From the NCBI GenBank assembly GCA_014898415.1, contig RCTD01000005.1:248001-312000 (forward strand): a stretch of 64,000 nt of DNA, read 5' to 3'. The notes beneath the pieces were generated by a model. That model had not been told where the DNA came from, did not search any database, and saw nothing but the letters and a program-made list of their open reading frames with translations. Shown one piece after another: positions 43,401-54,016 of the stretch (the first letter of the stretch is position 1; each line of letters begins with the position of its first letter). Origin of the DNA: Stromatinia cepivora (lineage: Eukaryota > Ascomycota > Leotiomycetes > Helotiales > Sclerotiniaceae). Made by a program: the position numbers and the translations under genes.

Positions 43401-44041
43401 ATTTGCGATTGCTGTTGAATTTTATGACTGTGAGGTTGAGATTGAGATAAATATTGAAAATGTAGAGACTTTAGGCAGGTCTTCTAATTTGAAAAGCTTT
43501 TGTGATTAAGCTGCAGATCTGCTCTAATTGGCAATCACAAATTGATTGCGCCGCGATAACACTTTTCGCGAATGAGCCGACCGAATCAAATTTAAAAAAT
43601 GAGAGACCGGATATATATTATGAATGTGGAATATACAATGATTACAATGAATGTAAAGATTGTAAAGATGTACCGTTTGAATGAAGAATGAAGAAGTTCA
43701 CAAAAGTGTGGTTGATGAGGCCAGATGGGTTGATAAATAAGTAATGTTGGATTAGCTTCTCTGGACTTTCACTCAAAAGAAGCCCCACAGCTATTTGAGG
43801 GGGATGGGACGAACGAGAGGTGGAATAACCAATCAAAGTGTAAAATAGCCCCAGCTTGCTTACCACTAATCTCCTTCAGTATTGGTATTAAAAGTGGATC
43901 TTATCGATAATTCGCTAGCTACGGTAAACTTTGCACTTATGGTCTGATCACTATCGATTATCAGAAACTTTTTTTTATCTGAAGCATTTTTGAAATTTTA
44001 TTGAAGGAAAGGCGCAAAGAGCAATTAAGAAGTCTTTCACA
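43401..44041. promoter_or_regulatory. Bidirectional promoter between the membrane-protein gene and rrp12
   Basis: The 641 nt between divergent start codons is AT-rich. A poly-T tract and a tgaaattttatt stretch lie about 40-75 nt before the rrp12 ATG and resemble the rRNA-processing element core, but this match is weak. Confidence 0.45.
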
Positions 44042-47000
44042 ATGTCTTTACAAGAGAAGCTCGACAAGATCCGTTCGCCGAAGCTTCAAAATCAACATCA
44101 GGTATGTTCATTGAGTTTTCAATTCTGAAATACATCTATATTTCGTTGTGAACTTTACTGATATCAGAATGTAGACTGCAATTGTATTGTCTGCCGTTGA
44201 AGATACACTTAAAGATCAGAAAACAGAAGCCACTCCAACAGGATATTTTGCGGCATTATTGGCACTTTTAAGACAAGCGTGCCCTCAAAATGGAGAAGTT
44301 AACAAAGATTTAACAACTTCTGTTGTATATTTACTCGACATTATCACACCTTTTACCCCTCAACCACTTCTCCGATCAAAATTCTCCCAAATCCTCGAAA
44401 ACCTCGCCCCCGCCTTCGTATTACCGGAAGCCGATGCCCCTCTCCTCAGACCTTCGATAGGATGTCTCGAATCATTATTAGCCGCACAAGATTCCGCAGC
44501 ATGGGAACTTTCACTCAACGTAACTGGACCAAGAAGGGCGATTGCTGGATTATTGAATTTCGCCGTGGATCACAGACCTAAGATCAGAAAGCGTGCGCAA
44601 GAAGCATTGGCAAACGTTTTGAAGAATCCTCCACCGAGTCCATCTCTCGATCATCCTGCGGCGGATATGTGTGCGGAAACTGCTTTGAGAAGTTTAAGTG
44701 ATCTTGCGGTTCAATCGCATCAAGCCAGGAAACAGAGGAAAGCAAGCGCAACGGCAGAACATGAACCAGCTTTGATTCACGCATTACAGTTAGTGAAGAC
44801 TATTGCAGGAGCATCTGGAGGATGGCCAAGTAAGAAGATTGAGGCATTGTGCGAGGTCTTATTGAATATTTCGAAATCGAGCAATGAATATTTAGCCATG
44901 ACTTCATTCGAAGTATTTGAGATGATATTTGAAGGTATGGCAAACGAGACTGCGACATCGAAGTTACCTCGACTTTTAGAAGTTATTTCTGAATTGAGAC
45001 CTTCTCAAAACGATTCTCAACTTCTCCCTCCTTGGATTGCTGTGTTATCTCGGGGTTATGATGTTTCTGCACAACTCGAGCCAGAGGAGACTTTTGCAAA
45101 ATTGCCTGAAATTTTCACCATGATCTCCGGATTTATGTCATCTTCATCGCACAGCATTCGAGTATCTTCATCAGAATGTCTAATTTCATTAATGGCCAAC
45201 TGTGTCCCAGTATCGGTTATTGTGGAGCCTTCGATATTTGACGAGAAAGTCCTCGAGAAGTTGGCAAAATGTGCAGTGGATCTTTTGAGTGTCAAATATC
45301 AAGCTGCTTGGATGGAAACGTTCAATGTTATGGGTTCCATGTTTGACGCTTTGAGATGGAGAGCAGACCCAATCTTGTCTGAAGTCGTTAGAACAATTGG
45401 TGAGCTGAGAGGTAGCGAGTCTTTCGCTGGCAAAAAGGAAGCGGATGAAATCCTTGGAAAAGCTATCAGAGCTATGGGACCAGAACGAGTTCTTAGCATC
45501 TTACCTCTTAACCTCGCTAAACCAAAGGCTGGACAGCCTGGACGAGCCTGGATGTTACCAATTCTACGAGATTATGTCAGTAATACGAATCTCCAACATT
45601 TCCGAACTGAACTTGAGCCATTGAGCCAAGCAATGTTACAACGAGTCAGCGAGCATGGAGCTGCCGAAAAGACAATGGATATTAAGATTTTCGAGACTAT
45701 TGTGAAGCAAATCTGGGCTATCCTTCCCGGTTATTGTGATCTCCCATTAGATCTCACCGAAGCATTTGATGTGAAGTTTGCAGAAATACTTGTAAACATT
45801 CTATACGGGCAAGTTGATCTACGTTCAGATATTTGCAGAGCTTTACAAACTTTAGTAGAGTCCAACCAGGCGATCCTCGCCATTGAAGGAGAGGAAGACT
45901 TACTCCTCCAGAGTCGTGTTTCAAAGGCTGCTGCACAGAAGAACATTGAGCACTTGGCTACCTTCGCCAGCAACACGCTTTCTGTTTTGTTCAACGTCTA
46001 CAATGAAACATTGCCACAGTTCAGAGGTTACATTTTGCAATGTATCAACGCATTTCTTAGCATTACGCCTGCTCAAGAGCTTATGGAGACATTCGAACGA
46101 GTTAGTCTAGCATTAGGAACATCCCTTGCCGAAGCCGGTGCTCAAACCCAAGCAGAAAAGCAGAAACAAAGGCAACAAAATGCGGCTAACAAGATGCCAC
46201 CCACGAGTCACAGTCTCATGGATTTGGTCATTACAATCTCAATTTACTTGCCGAGAGATAGTTTCAGCACTCTTTTCAACATGGCAGCTCTTATCATTGT
46301 AAAAGATGACGACCCTCAACTCCAGAAGAAGGCTTATAAGCTTATTCCTCGGCTTGCTGAGTCGGAAACTGGCAAGGCCGCATTGCAAGAACGTAGCACT
46401 GATCTTCAAGAACTTTTGTTGAACAGTGCCGAGAAAGTATCTACACCAGCAAAACGCGATCGTCTCGCTGCGATCTCTGTTCTCATTCCTTTCCTCCCAG
46501 TCGACTCTCTTCACTTCATTCCAGCAATTTTATCCGAGGTCGTCATCTCGTGCAAGGAAACAAATGAACGTGCTCGTACTACAGCTTTTGATCTTCTCAT
46601 CTTGATGGGAGAGAAGATTGCTTCGTCATCCGGTGCTACAATCGACAACAGCAAGGTATCTCATATGCCCGATGATGCACCATCTGTAACCGCCACCCTC
46701 GAAGAATATTTTACCATGGTCAGTGCCGGTCTTGCCGGTAGTACACCCCACATGGTATCCGCATCTATCACAGCTCTTACCCGTATCCTCTACAACTTCC
46801 GCGAATCCCTATCTCCCGAAACCGTTAGCGATCTTGTGCAAACTATGGATCTCTTCCTCACATCCAACAACCGCGAAATCGTCCGTAGTGTCCTTGGATT
46901 TGTAAAAGTTTGCGTTATCTCTTTGCCTTCTTCCCTTGTGCTTCCTCGTCTTGAAAGTCTCATTCCTAATCTCATGGTCTGGAGTCATGAGCATAAAGCT

Positions 47001-47903
47001 CATTTCAAGGCCAAGGTTAAGCACATTCTCGAACGTATGATTCGTCGTTTCGGCGTTGAGATTGTCAATAAATGTTGTCCGGAAGAAGACAAAAAGCTTA
47101 TCACCAATATCCGCAAGACTCGTGAGAGAAGAAAGAGAAATAAGGATGCAGCTAAGGAAGCGGGTGAAGATAGTGACGAGGGAGAAGCTAGTGGAAAGAG
47201 AAGAAACAGATTCGAGAATGAATATGATGAGGCTCTTCATGGCAGTGACTCCGAATCATCTGGTTCTGATGTATCAGACGATGAAGTCCTTGGTAAATCT
47301 CGAAAGAAGGGCGGTAAGAAGGCTGCGGGTGGAAACACATATATCGTAGAAGATGACGATGAACCACTTGATTTGCTCGATCGTAAAGCACTTAGCAATA
47401 TCTCATCCACAAAACCAGCAAAAGCACGAACGATCACGAGAACCAAAGCAAAGATGGATTTGGATGGAAAATTATTGCTAGGAGGTAATGATAGTGATGA
47501 TGATGATCAAATGGTTATCGATACGCCGGCGGAAGAAGACGGTGGTGTGGGTGCTTATGTTCACGCGTTAAAGGGTAGAGATGCGCCGAAAAAGGGTAGG
47601 GGTGGAAGACTTAAGTTTAGTAATCGAAAGGGTCAGGATGAGGACGATGAGATGGACGTTGATGAGGATGAGGTGAAGACCGTTAAGAAGAGTATTGGTG
47701 GGGATAGGGATAGGGATAATCGGGGAAGAGGGAGGGGTGGAAGAGGTGGGGATAGAGGGAGAGGTGGTGGAAGAGGGGGTTTCAACAGTGGAAGGAGAGG
47801 TTTGGGTGAAGAGAAGAGATCTGGTGGGGGTGGAGGTGGTGGTGGAAGGGTTATGAAGAGCCCGAGGGGAAGAGGTAGGGGCAATGGTCATGGGAGGAGA
47901 TAG
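44042..47903 (+). CDS. rrp12: Ribosomal RNA processing protein Rrp12
   Basis: The model is join(44042..44101, 44175..47903), 1,262 residues. The 20-codon first exon (MSLQEKLDKIRSPKLQNQHQ) splices through a 73-nt intron to TAIVLSAVEDTLKDQKTEAT, where the family similarity starts. HEAT-like helices run through the body and include the NUC173 region in the middle. The C-terminal 250 residues are Lys/Asp/Glu-rich with an RGG/Gly-rich tail (GRGRGGRGGDRGRGGGRGG). Rrp12 binds RNA and Ran-type factors and supports maturation and export of both ribosomal subunits. The nearer AG (44168-44169) would put a stop in frame, so the 44174 acceptor is preferred. Length fits fungal orthologues (about 1,230-1,300). 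Confidence 0.92.
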
Positions 47904-48764
47904 GTTGTTTGGGTGGAAAAATGAGGAGATGGGTAAGGATAACGGTTTATAAAATAGCATTTGGATGGAGTTATGGATATCAAATGAATCAAAATGGCTT
48001 TTCAATATTCTTCCATTTTATTGTAGATCCCTGCTTCGCTGTATAGTGCACTCTTGGTATATCATGAGCTACAAAAGAATTCCTATAATATCGCAAAGAT
48101 TGGTGAAGCTGACGGGGAAGGGGATAGGGAGAGGAGAAGAGACTGAGTTCAAGTAGACTGATGAGGGTGAATGATAATCACAAAATACCTACTTGATCAT
48201 GAAGGAATAAGTTCTTGCTTGATGTACTTTGGATGGAAGAGGCTCGGATCTGAATGTCCCATTCCCTTGGGGTATATGATATATGTATTGAATCAAGCCA
48301 CGTGAATCTCTTATTAACTGATAGGCGCGATGAATACTCCATCAAATTCACTTCCACAGCATGTCCGCACGTTCAACAAGGTCAAAAACTCTCCAAAAAG
48401 CTGCCGAGGTTGTGATATTGGTCTGTGCGCATTTATGTACGTGATTTCGTGATGCAGCGCGATTTTGCCCTTGTGTTCAACTGAAAACGCCCCAAGCCCT
48501 GGACAACCAAATTCTCTTTCAAAATCCCCGGGACAGTTTTTTTCGATATCGCAGAACTTCCCTCTTTCGATATCTGCAATAAAAATTATACTTTTCCAAA
48601 AAGCCCCAAAGTTGATTTCGCAGACAGATGTGCAACAATACTTTTGAGGTTGTCGAGGAAGCGAGGTGATTGGTTCGCAGAGTTACTAGGATTGAGGGGA
48701 AGGGAAAGTTGAAGTTGGAGACAACTGAGATACGGCACAACAACAATACAATTACGATAAAAAT
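47904..48764. other. Intergenic spacer between rrp12 and the CENP-Q gene
   Basis: It contains the rrp12 3' end and the CENP-Q gene promoter. No coding or RNA signal is seen. Confidence 0.5.
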
Positions 48765-50581
48765 ATGGCAGAAGAAGGAAAGCGCAGAAGGTCGAGGCCG
48801 TCGAACTGGTGGGAGGTACAGGATGATGATACTGGAAATGGGGAGGTGGAAGGGAGCAGTCAAATCACAGCACAATCGAAGTCGCAAAGTCTGAATACAA
48901 ATTCAAATATACCGGGTGGTGGGAATACGAAGAGGAAGGCAAAGCCTTGGGTCCCGGCGGGCATGGGCACACCAAATGAGAAGAGGAGAGGACGGCCTTC
49001 TCATAATTTAGGTTCCACGACTGCGAGACAAAAGCCAAGGAATGACGAAGGAGAGGGGAATACTGACACGGAAGCTGAAGATGAGGGCTTAAGGAAACAA
49101 CAACAACAAAGTCGAGATGAGATCGAGCCAAGGAGAGGAAGGAAAAATACGAACAATAAGAGAGGAATAATGAGTGCGAATAGTGACACGGATGTTATTG
49201 AGACAGTGACTGCGACTAGTTCTTTGGCGCCGCAGAAGAAGAGGGGTAGACCTCCTATCGGATTTGTTAATCATGGGGTAGGAGATGAGCCATCAAGAAA
49301 TGCGGCGGCAGGAAGTCGAAAGAAGGGCGAGGCCAAGGCGCAGGATACGGAGGTCAGGGAGAGAAGACGCGGAAGACCAGCGTTGGGGAAAATGGGTACT
49401 ACAAACAATCAAACGAAGAATAATGGGGATCGCATTGAGCCAGAAAGAGACGAGTCTTCGCGATCACAAAAGCGCCATCAGGCAGAGCCCGAATCGTCGG
49501 CACCAGGTCGTACAATGAAGAAGGCTTCCAAGAATAACGAAGAATCATCCGAGAAGCATGCGAAGCCGAAGAAGCGTGTCAGAATATCTGATGTATCACA
49601 GAATATCGAACCGGATTCTGCACAGTCCAAAACGAAAAAGTCTGTACCTTCAGAGAGTTCCAAGTCCACAAGAAAGCGGAAGGATTCGAATTCAGACGAC
49701 CAGCAACTACAACAACAAACTAAACGTCGCCGTATGGAAGATTCACAAGACAATCGGGCCAACGCAGAACAGCCAGAGCCACCTTCATATCGACATCTAG
49801 CAGCTGTTACTCGTCGTGTTTCCCATGAGACTATCAACACGAAATGGGAAGCTTTACCACTAGGATGTTTGGATAAGATTTCAGAGTTATTGATTGATGT
49901 GCAAAGACCGGTTGTTTTACAAATCCACGATGAACGCCGGAAGACTCAAGCCAGTACAGCTATACAAATGATAAGCCGTCGACTTTTGAATAGGGTTCGA
50001 AAGGGTATGCCATTTCCTAAAGGTACAAGAACTAATCGAGAGGATGATTTTGATTTTGAGAAGATAATGGATTACAATCGAGGTTTAGAATCTCAACTTA
50101 CACCGGTTTTGCATTCAAATGATCTTTTGGAGGCCGAATTGAGGAAAGAGGAGATATTACTTGAGAATGAGGAAAAATATCTCGCAGAATTGGAGGCAAA
50201 TGCAAAGGATGAGGCGATAAGTAGAAGACAAGCGGCTCGCAAGGCTCATCCATTGCTTCAATTCGAGGTTGATAGCATTGGAAAGGGACTCAATGACAAT
50301 ATGGGTATTGATGAGGATGCAGCTACTCCCCCAATAACTCTCAACGTGAGTTCACATGATTTCCAAGTCTCTTGCATAACTAATTTCTTCTCTAGACCTC
50401 GAAATACCAGGATCTTGAAGGCATTTTCAAAAATATCAATGGTCACGTGGACAGTATTAAGGGCAATTTACAACAAGTAGAAGGTATTACTGAGGCTATG
50501 GCTAAGAGTAAAGCTTCTGTACAAGCTGCTCTTTTCGGTCATCTCGATCTCGAACAATACAACGATGTGGTTTTGGGTTAA
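48765..50581 (+). CDS. CENPQ: Inner-kinetochore protein CENP-Q (Okp1/Fta7-type)
   Basis: The model is join(48765..50345, 50396..50581), 588 residues, with a 50-nt intron (GTGAGT..TCTAG). The N-terminal 330 residues are disordered and basic. They contain three AT-hook cores (KRRGRPSH at about 73, KKRGRPPIG at about 158, RRRGRPALG at about 200) and RRRSRPSNWWEV at 7-18. The CENP-Q domain (about 335-585) begins YRHLAAVTRRVSHETINTKW and continues through a helical block (SRRLLNRVRKGMPFPKGT) and a coiled coil of Glu-rich helices. It ends with the family tail KASVQAALFGHLDLEQYNDV. CENP-Q/Okp1 pairs with CENP-U/Ame1 in the COMA part of the CCAN. AT-hooks suggest direct contact with AT-rich centromeric DNA, which is an inference. 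Confidence 0.88.
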
Positions 50582-51149
50582 AGACTTCGGGAAGTTTATT
50601 ATTTCAAGACATGACGATTTTAGTGCAAGGAAAGTGGGATTACATGTTTAAGTTTGGGAAGGACATTTCACAGGAACTATTCTGTGTTTTATGGATATTG
50701 GTTTTATGATTATTGTATTAGATACCCAAACTTTACTCATTCATCATTGATATGTCTGTAGTAATAATGATCGACAATTCATTGTTCTTTGTACCAAAGT
50801 ATCTATTAGACCTAGACCACCCTTGATCAACCTCGCTTCACGATGAAATTTGCAATAGCTGCGATCGCCCCCCGCGTTCTACACATCAATTCAATAATCC
50901 CAATAACCAAAATCTTGCAACACAAACTTATTCAACAATTTGAAGGGGTACTTGATTATTTCATTAGTTAATTAACACAAGGTAAATTTTCATTTTCGTG
51001 TGATGAGTAGTGAATTGAGCTGACCAAGCTTAAAAGATCCTTCTAATTCGCAAATTTATCAACAATCAAAAGCCTCGCCCTCCCCTTCAATAACGGCCAG
51101 CGCAACGTCGCAATCCAATGGAACCCTATGAAACTTAGGCTCTGATGCC
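50582..51149. other. Spacer between the CENP-Q gene and the Ert1/AcuM-type gene
   Basis: 3' flank and promoter sequence; nothing else seen. Confidence 0.5.
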
Positions 51150-53248
51150 ATGGAACAAAATGGAGTCAACAATGGGCAGGATGCAAAGCCACCGGCATCA
51201 TCTGCAGTTGCTGGCGCAAACAAGAGCCCGAAGAAGAGGCGTAAAGTAAATCATGGTATGCAGAAGTTTCCCAAGGGAACCAACGACTTCCAAGTTTGAA
51301 TTACATGATCTGAAACATTGGCTAATTGTGGAACGTCTTCTGCAGCTTGTGTATACTGTCGGCGATCTGTGAGTACTCGATTGGGTCATACTACAAGGGG
51401 GTTGAACGGGTGTTTGCATACCGTTATGAGTGACATTGAAATGCCAGTGGCCAACAGCTAATTCGGTCTTGTCCCTGGGCAGCACATGACATGCGATTTA
51501 GTACGACCTTGCGCGAGGTGCACAAAGCGTGGAATTGGGCATCTTTGTCATGATGAGCCCCGCGAACCGGAGTCGACCACGAAGAAAGCAGCGGCGAAGA
51601 GTCAGCAGCATCACCATAACAACAACGCTACAGCAGGAACAGCGGAAGAGTTGGGAGGGACACCGCCAGATCTTAAGCTCCAAAATCCTCTTGACAATAG
51701 TCTAAATAACTCGTTTACTACGGGGGAACAACAGCAACAACAACAAGCTCAAGATCAAGTTCAAGAAAATAAACTGAGTCTTGGAGCACCAACAATATCC
51801 CGCGGTGTCCCTCTTCAGCTGGTCCAGCCTACACCGGTTTCTGGAATACAAGCGAATGCTCTGAACAGTAGCAACAACAATCAATGTATGATGCTTTATA
51901 TTCTCCTAGTTTTCTTCTTATGTCTCCGAGATTACTCTGAAATATTGGGCAGGTATTAATCCTTTTTCGTTATAGTTCTTGGGTATCCAAATGACTGGCT
52001 TGGGTCGCAAAACCAATTTCAAGATATGCATAACTACCATCCATCGTACATGTTTAACGCACCGGAAGTCACCAACGAGTACAATCTTTTGAACGATTTC
52101 CTCAATAATAGTCTTCTAGACGACGGAGCTCTAGGTACAGAAGATACTTCGAATTTTTATACTGATCAAGCCGGTTCAATGTTATCAGGAGGTAATTCCA
52201 ACATGCTCACATCAGGAGCGCAACAAGCTTCCGGTAGTGGTCCACCAGGAGGTCTAAATCCACCAGGAAATTCGATTTCGAGACCAGCGAGCGTCATACC
52301 GATTGATAAAGCCCGCGAGTACTACCTTCAGGCGGCCGATCCTACTGGTAACGATGTCCCCGAAGTCAGAATGCAACTGTTGTTAAGAGCAAAGTACGAC
52401 GCCGGAATGTTGAAGCCTTTCAATTATGTTAAGGGGTATGCGAGACTTTCGGCTTACATGGATGGTCATATGCAACCGGCTTCAAAGCAAAAAATACTCC
52501 GGCAGTTGGATCGTTTTAGACCGAAGTTCAGGGAAAAGGTGCAGGCGTTGACGGATATCGAACTCATTTACGTGGAGATGTGGTTTGAAAGGAGTTTGAT
52601 GGAATACGATCGAGTTTTTGCAAGTATGGCGATTCCAGCTTGTTGTTGGAGAAGAACAGGAGAGATATTCAGGGGAAATAAGGAAATGGCTGAGTTAATA
52701 CATGTTCCTATTGAAAAATTACGGGATGTAAGTTATTTTCAAGATCTCAATCTCGTTCACACTCGCACCCAAACGCTCTTGGCAAAGACAGATACAGAGG
52801 ATACTACAATTGTGGCTTTTTCATCTTCGGAACTTCTTCTAACGGCTGAAATTTGTATGAATAGGGGAAAATAGCGCTCCACGAAATCCTGACGGAAGAA
52901 TCGCTAGTTAATTATTGGGAGAAATTTGGAGCAATAGCTTTTGATTTGAATCAGAAAGCACTTTTGACGAGTTGTTCGTTAAAGAATCCGGATGATAAGA
53001 GTAAAGATCCGACGATTAAATGTTGTTTTTCGTTCAATGTTCGGAGGGATGAACATAAGATGTGAGTTTGTTTCTTTTCCTCTTCTAAAGGGGGGTTTTT
53101 TGATGGAGTGGCTTGAGAAGATTGAGAAGGGGACACAAACGCAAATGAGCTGAAGAGCAGTCTTAAGGCCAACAACTAATGATTATTCCCAAACAGCCCT
53201 TCTCTAATCGTTGGAAACTTCTTACCTCAAGATCCTATTAAGCGGTAA
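51150..53248 (+). CDS. ERT1: Ert1/AcuM-type Zn(II)2Cys6 activator of gluconeogenesis
   Basis: The model is join(51150..51255, 51346..51368, 51483..51885, 51976..52727, 52865..53061, 53197..53248), 510 residues, all introns GT-AG. A basic stretch (SPKKRRKVNH) leads into the zinc cluster ACVYCRRSHMTCDLVRPCAR and RCTKRGIGHLCHDEPRE. This sequence is diagnostic of the Ert1/AcuM lineage and differs from AcuK. The cluster is assembled from three exons, the second only 23 nt. After a Gln/Asn/His-rich linker come NEYNLLNDFLNNSLLDDG, a helical region, and a PAS-like C-terminal domain with MAIPACCWRRTGEIFRGNKE, ending with IPSLIVGNFLPQDP. The family activates PEPCK and FBPase genes and respiratory growth. 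Confidence 0.92.
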
Positions 53249-53382
53249 TATTCTAAATCATGGTATGGAAGGCAAGAATGAAAGATGGAGAGGCGAGAAA
53301 TTTTTCTAGTATTTAATAGATGAGTACGTACATACATACCTAACATGTGATTGGAATCGCTATCTGGAAAACGGAACTGGAT

Positions 53383-53454
53383 TTTCTTCTTCTTCTTCTT
53401 CTTCTTCTTCTTCTTCTTCTTCTTCTTCTTCTTCTTCTTCTTCTTCTTCTTCTT
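53383..53454. repeat. (TTC)24 trinucleotide microsatellite
   Basis: An uninterrupted TTC/GAA run of about 24 units lies about 135 nt past the Ert1/AcuM-type stop codon. It sits in non-coding sequence; translations into poly-Leu or poly-Arg are artefacts. It is likely length-polymorphic. Confidence 0.9.
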
Positions 53455-54016
53455 TTAGGAAAGGAAATGGAAATGGGAATGGAAAGCGGGGGGTGGGGGG
53501 TTAGGAGAGAGGAGAAATTCCAGGGATGGATGGGTCGGCGGGGGGCCGGGGAGTTTTGGTGGTTTGGGTGGGAGTGTTGGGTTGGGTTGGGGTAAAAAAT
53601 AGGCTTCTTTATTAGGTTAATTAAATGTGTAAATTTTTCAAAAGCTTCCTTCACCTTTCAACCTTATGTCATAATTTATGAGTAATCTGGGGAAGTGAAT
53701 AATACAATGCTGTCTAGTAGCAGCTCATTTGAAAACTCTTTTCTTATAAACGTTACTGATCTGATGGAGACGAATACCTATCTTTATTTACCTCTTGATA
53801 AATGGGCTGGTGAGTTGTGAGGTGTATTACGAACATTTCAACTTTTCAGCTTTGAATGGACAAATAAACAATCAATCAACATTGTACGAGAAAGGGTGAG
53901 AGGAAAGCAGACGTGCGAATTTTCATCTGACATTTGAGACATCTCGGGAGGGAGACGAATAGAAGAGAAGAGAGGAGAAGACGAAAACAAAAATTGTAAA
54001 GGGTGTACGAAGCCGC

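Noticed and set aside
47568..48005. Minus-strand Pro/Ser-rich ORFs over the rrp12 3' end
   Set aside because: Antisense translations of the Gly/Arg-rich RGG tail.
52728..52864. Open frame through the Ert1/AcuM-type region 52728-52864
   Set aside because: It is a 137-nt intron (GTAAGT..AATAG). Removing it joins EKLRD to GKIALHEILTEESLVNYWE as in the family.
53340..53654. Poly-Leu and poly-Arg ORFs
   Set aside because: Translations of the (TTC)24 microsatellite.
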